Shown here one piece after another: positions 16,839 to 24,985 of a stretch of DNA of 43,084 bases. Where the stretch lies: the NCBI GenBank assembly GCA_023451825.1, contig JAEXYA010000030.1, positions 1 to 43,084 on the forward strand, given 5' to 3'. This DNA comes from Pseudomonadota bacterium (GTDB lineage: Bacteria > Pseudomonadota > Alphaproteobacteria > Rhizobiales > Xanthobacteraceae). The notes below the pieces were generated by a model. The model saw only the letters and a program-made list of their open reading frames with translations, ran no database searches and was not told where the DNA came from. The position numbers and the translations under genes are program-made. Numbering within the stretch: position 1 is the stretch's first letter; every line of letters begins with the position of its first letter.

Positions 16839-18449
16839 ATGGCGCAGCAGGCTCGCCAATTTTCCTATCGCCGCCACGCCGATCAGGCGCGCCCTGCGCA
16901 TGAGGCCGCGCGCTATCCTGTCGTGGTTGTCGGCGCCGGACCGGTCGGGCTGTCGCTCGCCATCGATCTCGCTTTGCGTGGCCAGAACGTCGTGCTGCTC
17001 GACGATGCCGACCGCATCGGCGAAGGCTCGCGTGCGATCTGCTTTTCCAAGCGCTCGCTCGAATATTGGGATCGTCTCGGCGTGTCCGGCCGGATGCTCG
17101 AGAAAGGCGTCGTCTGGAATGTCGGCAAGATTTTTTCGGGCCCGGAGCTGCTGTATCAATTCAACCTGCTCCCCGAAGACGGGCACAAGATGCCGGCCTT
17201 CATCAACCTGCAGCAATATTACGCCGAATCCTTTCTGGCGGATCGGCTGCAGGATCTGCCCGGGATCGACCTGCGCTGGCGCAACAAGGTCATAGGCCTC
17301 GCGCAGCGCAACGATCATGTCGAGCTCACCGTCGATACACCGGATGGGCCTTACGCATTGCGTGCCGATTACGTCGTGGCCTGCGACGGCGCCCGCTCGA
17401 CGCTGCGCGACATGGTCGGCGCGACTTTCGACGGCGAAGTGTTCGAGGACCAGTTCCTGATCGCCGACGTGAAGATGACCGCGGAATTTCCGACCGAGCG
17501 TTGGTTCTGGTTCGATCCGCCGTTCCATGCCGGCCAGTCGGCGCTGCTGCACCGCCAGCCCGACGATGTCTGGCGCATCGACCTGCAGCTCGGCCGCGAC
17601 GCAGATGCAATCGCAGAGCGACAGCCCGAGAAGGTGCGCCCGCGGATCGCGCGCATGCTCGGCCATGACGATTTCGACTTCGAATGGATTTCGGTCTACA
17701 AATTCCAGTGCCGCCGCATGCAGCGTTTCGTGCACGAGCGCGTGATTTTTGCGGGCGATGCCGCGCACCAGGTTTCGCCTTTCGGCGCGCGGGGCGCCAA
17801 TTCCGGGCTGGAGGATGCGGAAAATCTCGCCTGGAAACTGGCGCTGATCCTGCGCGGCGATGCACCAGCCTCGCTGCTCGCCAGCTACGATATCGAGCGC
17901 GGCCATGCGGCGGATGACAATATCCGCGCCTCCACCCATGCCACCGATTTCATGGCGCCACCATCACCGCAGGAGCAGCGCCTGCGTCAGGCCGTTCTCG
18001 CCCTCGCCAAGGAAACGGATTTTGCCAAGCGCATGATCAATGGCGGGCGGCTCTCGGTGCCGTCGGTCTATCCGTCACCGCTGTCCACGGTGGATGACGA
18101 CACCTGGCACAACGGTCCCTGTCCGGGCACCCATATGCCCGACGTCCCGCTGGCCAGCGACGATGGCGCCAGCATGTTCCTGTCGGAATGCTTCGGAGCG
18201 GCTGGGCGTGGCTTCACCGTGTTGCACACGGATGCCAGCGCGATCGAGCTGCCGGATGGTGTTGCGCGGCTTGCGATCGGCGACGATGCGCAGCTGCGCG
18301 ACACCAGCGGCCTGTTCAAACAGCGCTACGCGGCAGAGCCGGGCACCGCCTATCTGCTGCGCCCGGATGGCTATGTGGCCGCCCGTTTCCACAATCCGAC
18401 AGCACAGGCGATCGCCGCAGCCTTCGCGCGCGCCAGCGGCCGGGCGTGA
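16839..18449 (+). CDS. FAD-dependent aromatic hydroxylase, MhaA/MhpA-like
   Basis: A 536-residue class A flavoprotein monooxygenase. FAD motifs: GAGPVG at 32-37 in the first beta-alpha-beta unit, the DG motif 'ACDGARSTLR' at 181-190, and the GD motif 'FAGDAAHQVSPFGARGANSGLEDA' beginning at 304 (shown as a pattern). The ATG 16839 has AGGGA six bases upstream. Genes downstream degrade homogentisate, and a DUF2783 small protein follows at once. This matches the Pseudomonas putida 3-hydroxyphenylacetate 6-hydroxylase, whose large flavoprotein (MhaA) needs a small coupling protein (MhaB). The likely reaction is ring hydroxylation to homogentisate; the substrate assignment is inferred from context. 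Confidence 0.88.
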   Translation: MAQQARQFSYRRHADQARPAHEAARYPVVVVGAGPVGLSLAIDLALRGQNVVLLDDADRIGEGSRAICFSKRSLEYWDRLGVSGRMLEKGVVWNVGKIFSGPELLYQFNLLPEDGHKMPAFINLQQYYAESFLADRLQDLPGIDLRWRNKVIGLAQRNDHVELTVDTPDGPYALRADYVVACDGARSTLRDMVGATFDGEVFEDQFLIADVKMTAEFPTERWFWFDPPFHAGQSALLHRQPDDVWRIDLQLGRDADAIAERQPEKVRPRIARMLGHDDFDFEWISVYKFQCRRMQRFVHERVIFAGDAAHQVSPFGARGANSGLEDAENLAWKLALILRGDAPASLLASYDIERGHAADDNIRASTHATDFMAPPSPQEQRLRQAVLALAKETDFAKRMINGGRLSVPSVYPSPLSTVDDDTWHNGPCPGTHMPDVPLASDDGASMFLSECFGAAGRGFTVLHTDASAIELPDGVARLAIGDDAQLRDTSGLFKQRYAAEPGTAYLLRPDGYVAARFHNPTAQAIAAAFARASGRA

Positions 18450-18458
18450 GGATTGATC

Positions 18459-18665
18459 ATGGCCCTGTCGACGCAATCCAACTTTCCTAATCCCGACATC
18501 GCTTATCGCAGCATCGTCGAGGCGCATCGCGGCCTCAGCGACGCGCAAAGCGCGGCGCTCGACACCGCGCTGGTGCTGATCCTCGCCAATCACATCGGTG
18601 ACATCGAGGTGCTGAAGGATGCGCTGGCGCTGGCGAAGCGCCGGCTGCCGGACACGACAAAATGA
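18459..18665 (+). CDS. DUF2783 small protein, possible hydroxylase coupling component
   Basis: A 68-residue, largely helical protein ('HRGLSDAQSAALDTALVLILANHIGD') of the DUF2783 family, with no cysteines or membrane segment. The ATG at 18459 has TGAGG seven bases upstream, overlapping the hydroxylase stop; the genes are nine bases apart and surely cotranscribed. A TTG six bases earlier is the other start. Size and position fit the coupling protein of two-component hydroxyphenylacetate hydroxylases (MhaB type). That role is inferred from synteny, not from a motif. Confidence 0.82.
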   Translation: MALSTQSNFPNPDIAYRSIVEAHRGLSDAQSAALDTALVLILANHIGDIEVLKDALALAKRRLPDTTK

Positions 18666-18669
18666 GGTC

Positions 18670-18780
18670 GTCATTGCGAGGAGCGAAGCGACGAAGCAAT
18701 CCAGGAGCCACGTAAAGAAAGAACTGGATTGCTTCGCCCAAACGAATTGCAATGCAATTCGTCAGGGCTCGCAATGACGG
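18670..18780. repeat. Palindromic repeat, family 3 (copy 1)
   Basis: The arms cgtcattgcgaggagcgaag ... gctcgcaatgacg and the inner arms gaagcaatccag ... ctggattgcttcg form a long hairpin. A second copy lies at 19766-19857; together they bracket the metallo-beta-lactamase-fold gene. Confidence 0.85.
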
Positions 18781-18804
18781 CGTAAAATCGAAAGGACACG
18801 TAGA

Positions 18805-19755
18805 ATGGCAAAAGGTTTCGCATCCACCACCGACATGGGCGAGAAGAAGATCACCTTCTCGGAGATCGGCCCCGACCTCTATGCCTTCACCGCTGAAGGC
18901 GATCCGAATTCGGCAGTCATTGTCGGCGATGACGGCTGCATCGTGTTCGACGCGCAGGCAACGCCGGCACTGGCCAGCAAGGTGATCGAGCGCGTCCGCA
19001 CCGTCACCGACAAGCCGATCAAATATGTGGTGTTGTCGCATTATCACGCGGTGCGCGTGCTCGGCGCCTCGGCGTTCCAGGCGCAGGGAGTCGTCGCCTC
19101 GCAGGAGACCTATCGTCTGGTCGCAGAACGCGGGCAGCAGGACTGGGATTCCGAATTCGGCCGTTTCCCGCGTCTGTTTCAGGGCTCCGATAGCATTCCC
19201 GGCCTCACCTGGCCGACGCTGACATTCGAAGGCGAGATGTCGATCTATCTCGGCAAGCGCGAAGTGCGCCTGATGCAGCTCGGTGCCGGCCACACCTCCG
19301 GCGACATCGTCGCCTGGGTGCCGGATGCGGAAGTGATGTTCTCCGGCGACCTCATCGAATATCACTCCGCCTGCTATTGCGGCGATGCGTGGCTACGCGA
19401 ATGGCCGAGCACACTGGACGAAATCCGCAGCTTCAATCCGAAAGCCATTGCACCCGGCCGCGGCGATGCGCTGAAGGGCCTCGACACCACCCGCGAAGCC
19501 ATCGCCATGACGCGCGATTTCGTGACATCGCTCTATGGCGCCGCGGAACTATCCGTCGCCAAGGGCCGCAGCCTCAAGGAGAGCATGGCCGCGACCCGCG
19601 AGGTCATGGACAAGAAGTTCGGGAGCTTCGCCATCTACGAACACTGCCTGCCCTTCAATGTCTCGCGCGCCTATGACGAAGCATCCGGCATCGACGATCC
19701 CGTGATCTGGACCGACAAGCGCGACCGCGAAATGTGGGCCGCTTTGCAGGACTGA
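18805..19755 (+). CDS. Metallo-beta-lactamase-fold hydrolase with altered metal motif
   Basis: A 316-residue MBL-fold protein. The usual HxHxDH loop reads H79-Y-H81-A-V-R84, so both the Asp and the third His of site 2 are replaced; downstream ligands remain in 'GAGHTSGD' (His) and 'MFSGDLIEYH' (Asp, His). This suggests a single-metal or modified site. 'SHYHAVRVLGAS' looks like a conserved subfamily signature rather than damage. The start ATG 18805 follows a GAAAGGAC-like site. There is no signal peptide. It sits inside the homogentisate operon between the hydroxylase pair and hmgA, so a thioester or lactone intermediate of aromatic acid breakdown is a reasonable guess at the substrate, no more. 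Confidence 0.85.
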   Translation: MAKGFASTTDMGEKKITFSEIGPDLYAFTAEGDPNSAVIVGDDGCIVFDAQATPALASKVIERVRTVTDKPIKYVVLSHYHAVRVLGASAFQAQGVVASQETYRLVAERGQQDWDSEFGRFPRLFQGSDSIPGLTWPTLTFEGEMSIYLGKREVRLMQLGAGHTSGDIVAWVPDAEVMFSGDLIEYHSACYCGDAWLREWPSTLDEIRSFNPKAIAPGRGDALKGLDTTREAIAMTRDFVTSLYGAAELSVAKGRSLKESMAATREVMDKKFGSFAIYEHCLPFNVSRAYDEASGIDDPVIWTDKRDREMWAALQD

Positions 19756-19765
19756 CGCATCATTT

Positions 19766-19857
19766 CGTCATTGCGAGGAGCGTAGCGACGAAGCAATCCA
19801 GGAGTCGTGCGAAGGAAGACTGGATTGCTTCGTCGCAAGGGCTCCTCGCAATGACGG
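19766..19857. repeat. Palindromic repeat, family 3 (copy 2)
   Basis: The same element as 18670-18780, with arms cgtcattgcgaggagcgtag and gctcctcgcaatgacg around gaagcaatccag/ctggattgcttc. It lies 10 bases after the MBL-fold gene and 18 before hmgA, so its hairpin could tune read-through or mRNA decay within the operon. Confidence 0.85.
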
Positions 19858-19875
19858 CACAAAGAGGAGAGCACG

Positions 19876-21222
19876 ATGAACATCAATACCGCTCCTGAGC
19901 AACTCAACCGCGCGTCGGCGCAAGTCACTCCGGGCTATATGTCCGGCTTCGGCAACTCCTTCGAGACCGAGGCGTTGCCCGGCGCATTGCCCATCGGCCG
20001 CAATTCGCCGCAGCGCTGCGCCTATGGCCTCTATGCAGAGCAGTTGTCCGGCTCGCCCTTCACGGCGCCGCGCGGCACCAATGAGCGCTCCTGGCTTTAT
20101 CGCATCCGCCCGTCGGTGAAGCATTCCGGCCGCTTCACCAAAGTCGATCGCCAGCACTGGCGCACGGCGCCCTGCCACGAAAACGACTTGCCCATCGCGC
20201 AACTGCGCTGGGATCCGCTGCCGATGCCAAGCGAGACAATGACTTTCGTTGATGGCATCCACACCATGACGACGGCCGGCGATGCCGGTGCCCAGGCGGG
20301 CATGGCCGCGCATGTCTATCTGATCACCGCATCGATGGTGGACCAGAATTTCTACAATGCCGATGGCGAGCTGATGTTCGTGCTGCAGCAGGGCCGGCTG
20401 CTGATCGTCACCGAATTCGGGCGCATCGATGCCGAGCCCGGCGAGATCGTGGTGATCCCGCGCGGCGTCAAGTTTCGCGTCGAATTGCCGGATGGCCCCG
20501 CACGCGGCTATCTCTGCGAAAACTATGGCGGCGCCTTCACGCTGCCGGAGCGCGGCCCGATCGGCGCGAATTGCCTCGCCAATGCGCGCGACTTCCTCAC
20601 GCCTGTCGCCTCCTATGAGGACAAGGACACGGCGACCGAACTCTATGTGAAATGGGGCGGCGAACTTTATGTCACCAAGCTCAATCACTCGCCGATCGAT
20701 GTGGTGGCGTGGCACGGCAATTACGCGCCCTACAAATATGATCTGCGCACCTTCTCGCCGATCGGCGCCATCGGCTTCGATCATCCGGATCCATCGATCT
20801 TCACGGTGCTCACCTCGCCTTCGGAAACGGCGGGCACGGCGAATATCGATTTTGTGATCTTCCCCGAGCGCTGGATGGTGGGGGAAAACACCTTCCGGCC
20901 ACCGTGGTATCACATGAACATCATGTCGGAATTCATGGGGCTGATCTACGGCGTCTACGATGCCAAGCCGCAGGGGTTCGTCCCCGGCGGCATCAGCCTG
21001 CACAATATGATGCTGCCGCATGGGCCGGACCGCGAGGCCTTCGATCACGCCAGCAATGGTGAGCTGAAGCCGGTGAAGCTCACCGGCACCATGGCTTTCA
21101 TGTTCGAGACGCGCTTCCCGCAACGGGTCACCGAATATGCAGCCAGGACGCCGGCCCTGCAGAGCGATTATGCCGATTGCTGGACCGGGCTCGAGAAGCG
21201 TTTCGATCCGAGCAAGCCATAG
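19876..21222 (+). CDS. hmgA: Homogentisate 1,2-dioxygenase
   Basis: A 448-residue enzyme that opens the ring of homogentisate to maleylacetoacetate using Fe(II) and O2, in the cytoplasm. The iron ligands are H346 and E352 ('YHMNIMSEFMGLIYG') and H382 ('LHNMMLPHGPD'), with the same spacing as the human enzyme's H335, E341 and H371. 'YMSGFGNSFETEALPGALP' near the N-terminus is diagnostic. The ATG 19876 has GAGGAG seven bases upstream. Full length. It is followed after three bases by fahA. Confidence 0.98.
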   Translation: MNINTAPEQLNRASAQVTPGYMSGFGNSFETEALPGALPIGRNSPQRCAYGLYAEQLSGSPFTAPRGTNERSWLYRIRPSVKHSGRFTKVDRQHWRTAPCHENDLPIAQLRWDPLPMPSETMTFVDGIHTMTTAGDAGAQAGMAAHVYLITASMVDQNFYNADGELMFVLQQGRLLIVTEFGRIDAEPGEIVVIPRGVKFRVELPDGPARGYLCENYGGAFTLPERGPIGANCLANARDFLTPVASYEDKDTATELYVKWGGELYVTKLNHSPIDVVAWHGNYAPYKYDLRTFSPIGAIGFDHPDPSIFTVLTSPSETAGTANIDFVIFPERWMVGENTFRPPWYHMNIMSEFMGLIYGVYDAKPQGFVPGGISLHNMMLPHGPDREAFDHASNGELKPVKLTGTMAFMFETRFPQRVTEYAARTPALQSDYADCWTGLEKRFDPSKP

Positions 21223-21225
21223 ACC

Positions 21226-22500
21226 ATGACCGTGCATCCCAACGATCCCGCGCTGCGTTCCTTTATCGATATCGATCCGGCGTCAGACTTCCCGATCCAG
21301 AACCTGCCTTATGGTGTGTTCTCGACGACGGGCACATCGCCACGCGTCGGCGTCGCCATCGGCGACTTCGTGCTGGATCTCGCCGCCATCGACGCCGCAG
21401 GCCTGCTCGATCTCGGTGACGGCAAAGGCGTTTTCGCACAATCGTCGATCAATGCCTTCATGGCGCTCGGACCAAAGGTCTGGGCATCGACGCGGGCGCT
21501 CATCAGCGCACTGCTGCGCCATGACAATGCGGAGTTGCGCGACAATCCAGACCTGCGCCAGCGCGCGCTGGTGTCGCGCAAGGACGTGACGCTGCATCTG
21601 CCGCTCGTGGTGGCCGGCTTCGCCGACTTCTATTCGTCGAAGGAACACGCCACCAATGTCGGCGTCATGTTTCGCGGCAAGGACAATGCGCTGCAACCGA
21701 ACTGGCTGCATATGCCGATCGGCTATAATGGTCGCGCTTCGACCGTGGTGGTCAGCGGCACCGACGTGCCGCGCCCGCGCGGCCAGTTGAAACCGCCGAA
21801 TGTCGATGCACCGTCTTTCGGCCCGTGCCAGCGCCTCGATTTCGAGCTCGAACTGGGCGTCGTGATCGGCCAGGCTTCACCGATGGGCGGCATGCTCACT
21901 GAAGCGCAGGCGGAAGACAGCATCTTCGGATTCACGCTGCTCAACGACTGGAGCGCCCGCGACATCCAGCAATGGGAGTATGTCCCGCTCGGCCCGTTCC
22001 TCGGCAAGAGCTTTGCGACATCGATCAGCCCATGGATCGTGGCGCGCGAAGCGCTGGAGCCGTTTCGCGTCCACGGCCCCGCTCAGGAGCCGGCACCACT
22101 GCCCTATCTGCAGCAACGCGGTGCCAACAACTACGACCTGCATCTCGAAGTCGATCTGCTCGGCGCCGGCACGTCGCAGCCGGTGCGGATTTCGACCACG
22201 AACTCAAAGCTGATGTATTGGTCTTCGGTGCAGCAGCTTGTGCATCAGGCCTCCAATGGCTGCGCCATCAATGTCGGTGACCTGCTCGGCTCCGGCACCA
22301 TCAGCGGCCCCGACAAACATCAGCGCGGCAGCATGCTGGAAATCTCCTGGAACGGCTCGGAGCCGGTGGCGATGCCGGACGGCAGCAAGCGCGCATTCCT
22401 GGAGGATGGCGACAGCCTGGTGATGCGCGGCTGGTGCCAGGGCGATGGCTATCGCGTCGGTTTCGGCGCCGTTCAGGGGAGGATCGCGCCGGCACGTTGA
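21226..22500 (+). CDS. fahA: Fumarylacetoacetase
   Basis: A 424-residue enzyme that cleaves fumarylacetoacetate to fumarate and acetoacetate, the last step of tyrosine and homogentisate catabolism. The N-terminal SH3-like domain (about 1-120) is followed by the FAH domain. Metal ligands D134, E207, E209 and D241 and the catalytic H141 ('FADFYSSKEHATNVGVMFRG') match the spacing of mouse FAH (D126, E199, E201, D233, H133). It starts three bases after hmgA and is the last gene of the operon. The intervening maleylacetoacetate isomerase (maiA/hmgC) is not encoded in the window. Confidence 0.98.
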   Translation: MTVHPNDPALRSFIDIDPASDFPIQNLPYGVFSTTGTSPRVGVAIGDFVLDLAAIDAAGLLDLGDGKGVFAQSSINAFMALGPKVWASTRALISALLRHDNAELRDNPDLRQRALVSRKDVTLHLPLVVAGFADFYSSKEHATNVGVMFRGKDNALQPNWLHMPIGYNGRASTVVVSGTDVPRPRGQLKPPNVDAPSFGPCQRLDFELELGVVIGQASPMGGMLTEAQAEDSIFGFTLLNDWSARDIQQWEYVPLGPFLGKSFATSISPWIVAREALEPFRVHGPAQEPAPLPYLQQRGANNYDLHLEVDLLGAGTSQPVRISTTNSKLMYWSSVQQLVHQASNGCAINVGDLLGSGTISGPDKHQRGSMLEISWNGSEPVAMPDGSKRAFLEDGDSLVMRGWCQGDGYRVGFGAVQGRIAPAR

Positions 22501-22551
22501 TGGCAAAAGAGACAGCGCAGGGTTATCCGCTCCCGAATTCGCGAACACTGC

Positions 22552-22710
22552 TCAATGCGTCTTGGTGTCGTTCCACTTTTCGAGGTCGGGCTTCTCCTTC
22601 GGATCGAACTGATCCTTTTCCGGAGGCCCTTTCCAGGGTTGCTCGGTCTGCTTCGGTGATCCCCAATCGGTCCGTTGGCGGGGATCGTCCTTCGGCGTTT
22701 CCTTGCTCAT
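22552..22710 (-). CDS. Small acidic/basic hydrophilic protein, 52 residues
   Basis: Begins MSKETPKDDPRQRTDWGSPK and ends LEKWNDTKTH; it is very rich in Lys, Asp, Glu and Pro, with four Trp and no hydrophobic segment, and is probably disordered. A TAGGAG motif lies seven bases before the ATG. It starts eight bases beyond the end of the molybdopterin subunit gene on the same strand, so it may be the last gene of that operon, or may stand alone. Similar 'W...PWKG...PEK..F' small proteins occur in related genomes as I recall. Function unknown. Confidence 0.7.
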   Translation of the reverse strand: MSKETPKDDPRQRTDWGSPKQTEQPWKGPPEKDQFDPKEKPDLEKWNDTKTH

Positions 22711-22718
22711 GTCATCTC

Positions 22719-24974
22719 CTATGAAAGCTGCGGTGCGTTCAGGATCTTGTCGATGGTGATCGGGAAGTCGCGCACGCGCTTGCCGGTTGCGTGATAGATC
22801 GCATTGGCGACGGCCGCGGCCGTGCCGACGATGCCGATCTCACCAAGGCCCTTGACGCCGATCGGACTGACCTTGTCGTCCTTTTCATCCACGAAAATCA
22901 CCTCGATATCCGCGATGTCCGCATGGGCCGGGATATGATACTCGCCCAAATTGGCATTCATGATCTTGCCGAGGCGGTGATCGGTCATGCTCTCTTCGTG
23001 CAGCGCCATGCCGATCCCCATCACCACGCCGCCAAGGATCTGGCTGCGTGCGGTTTTCGGATTCAGGATCTTTCCGGCCGCCGCCGCACAGACGACGCGG
23101 GTGACGCGAACCACGCCGAGAGCCTCGTCCACATGCACTTCCGCAAACACCGCAGAATGGGTGTAGCTGATATATTTCATCATCTGGATCAGGCTCGGGC
23201 TGACCTTGCCCTGCTCGGTCAGCTCGCGCAGCTCGGCGGCATGCATGATCTCGGCGATGGCCAATCCACGCGCCGGATCATCCTTGCGGAAAATCCGACG
23301 ATCGCGCAGTTCGACGTCCTCAAAATTCGCATCGGCCAAGGGCGAATTGGCCATCTTGGTCGCGAGTTTGAACAGCGATTGCTTGAGTGCGTCGCAAGCC
23401 GCCTGCACCGCGGAGCCATTGGATGCAGCGGTCCATGAGCCGCCCTCCACCGGCGACATCGGCAAAGCCGAGTCGCCAATCCGCGCCGTCACATCGTCAA
23501 GCGGCAACCCGAATGCATCGGCACCGATCTGAGTGAGGATCGTCCAGGTGCCGGTGCCGATATCGGAGGCAGCGGTCGCCACCTCCAGGGTGCCATCATC
23601 CCTCAGCGTCGCGCTGGCTTGCGCCTTCTGCAGGAATGCATCCCACATGCCGGTGGACACGCCCCATCCGACCAGTTCGCGGCCGTTCTTCATGGCGCGC
23701 GGCGTCGTGGCGCGGCGATCCCAGCCGAATGCATCGGCACCCGCGCGATAGCATTCCATCAGCGCTTTGGACGTGAACTCCTTGTTGGTGTTCTCGTCCT
23801 TGTCGGCAAAATTGATCCGCCGCAGCTCCAACGGATCAATGCCGAGCTCATAGGACAACTCGTCCAATGCGCATTCCAGCGCGGTCACGCCGATGGCGGC
23901 ACCGGGTGCACGCATGTCGCATGGCGTCGCCGTGTCCAGCTTGGCCAGCTGATAGGTCAGCTTGACGTTGTCGCAGTGATACATCATGCCGGACCAGTTC
24001 ACGACGGCTTCCTGATAGTCCTCGTAATGCGAGGTCGCGGCCACCGCGTCATGCATGATCGACTGCAGGCGCCCGTCACGATCGGCGGCCAGCGACACCA
24101 TCTGATAAGTGTCCGGCCGATAGCCGATATGAAACATCTGGGCACGCGTCAGCGTCACGCGGACGGATCGCTTCAGTTCAAGGCTGGCCATGACGGCAAA
24201 GAACAATTGCTGCTGCGGCCGCAAGCCCGAGCCGAATGCGCCACCCACATAGTGATTGACCAGCCGGACATCGTCGCTACCTAGGCCGAAAACCGACGTC
24301 ACATAGCCCTGCGCATTCTGCGAACCCTGCGTCTTGTCATAGATCGTAAGCTTGCCGTCGCCTTCAAAGACGCAGGTCGACCCGAACATCTCCATCGGAT
24401 TGTGATGCTCGGGATTGACGCGATAATCGCGACTGATCTTTACCGGCGCATCCGCAAACGCCTGTTCGGCATTGCCGCGCGGATCAGGCGGCGGCGGAAT
24501 GCCGCTGCGCTTCTTCGGCGGCACATAAGCCTCGTTGCGCTTGCGCTCCAATTCGGTGCAATGCGGATCGACATCATAGGCCACGCGGATCAACGCGGCC
24601 GCATCACGCGCGGCTTCGAACGTATCCGCCACCACCAGCGCCACCGGCTGCCCATCGAACAGGATGCGATCGGAATGCAGCGGGCGGAACGGATGACCGG
24701 GCGGCGCCACCTCGTCGCGCCATTTCCGGTCCAGCCAGGCCGCCTTGCCACGATTCTCATGCGTGAAGATTTCCACCACGCCCGGCACTTGTCGCGCGGC
24801 GGCAAGATCGATCGACACGATACGGCCGGCGGCAATGGTGCTGTCGACGATATAACCATGGAGCAGATCGTCGGCGGGATACTCGGCGGCGTATTTCGCC
24901 TGGCCCGTCACCTTCAGCCGGCCATCGACGCGGCTGGTCGGACGTCCCACATGCAATTGTTCGATCGACGACAT
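22719..24974 (-). CDS. Molybdenum hydroxylase, molybdopterin-binding subunit (PaoC/YagR-like)
   Basis: A 751-residue large subunit of the xanthine dehydrogenase/aldehyde oxidase family. The small N-terminal domain (about 15-130, 'GRLKVTGQAKYAAEY') is followed by molybdopterin-binding segments, including 'GGAFGSGLRPQQQ' and 'APGAAIGVTALECALDE'. The catalytic base is the Glu of 'GVKGLGEIGIVG' at about residue 712. It oxidises aldehydes or heteroaromatic rings with water as oxygen source; the substrate is not predictable. The ATG 24974 (GTG one codon upstream possible) has AGGGA nine bases away. Last of three subunit genes, 11 bases after the FAD subunit gene. No XdhC/PaoD maturation gene follows. 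Confidence 0.93.
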   Translation of the reverse strand: MSSIEQLHVGRPTSRVDGRLKVTGQAKYAAEYPADDLLHGYIVDSTIAAGRIVSIDLAAARQVPGVVEIFTHENRGKAAWLDRKWRDEVAPPGHPFRPLHSDRILFDGQPVALVVADTFEAARDAAALIRVAYDVDPHCTELERKRNEAYVPPKKRSGIPPPPDPRGNAEQAFADAPVKISRDYRVNPEHHNPMEMFGSTCVFEGDGKLTIYDKTQGSQNAQGYVTSVFGLGSDDVRLVNHYVGGAFGSGLRPQQQLFFAVMASLELKRSVRVTLTRAQMFHIGYRPDTYQMVSLAADRDGRLQSIMHDAVAATSHYEDYQEAVVNWSGMMYHCDNVKLTYQLAKLDTATPCDMRAPGAAIGVTALECALDELSYELGIDPLELRRINFADKDENTNKEFTSKALMECYRAGADAFGWDRRATTPRAMKNGRELVGWGVSTGMWDAFLQKAQASATLRDDGTLEVATAASDIGTGTWTILTQIGADAFGLPLDDVTARIGDSALPMSPVEGGSWTAASNGSAVQAACDALKQSLFKLATKMANSPLADANFEDVELRDRRIFRKDDPARGLAIAEIMHAAELRELTEQGKVSPSLIQMMKYISYTHSAVFAEVHVDEALGVVRVTRVVCAAAAGKILNPKTARSQILGGVVMGIGMALHEESMTDHRLGKIMNANLGEYHIPAHADIADIEVIFVDEKDDKVSPIGVKGLGEIGIVGTAAAVANAIYHATGKRVRDFPITIDKILNAPQLS

Positions 24975-24985
24975 CACAAATATCC

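Noticed and set aside
16743..17939. 398-codon minus-strand frame over the flavin hydroxylase
   Set aside because: Would continue through the divergent promoter region; no motif; shadow effect of GC-rich codons.
19768..21237. 489-codon minus-strand frame over hmgA
   Set aside because: Antisense to an unmistakable hmgA with conserved iron ligands; the frame even runs through the palindrome at 19766.
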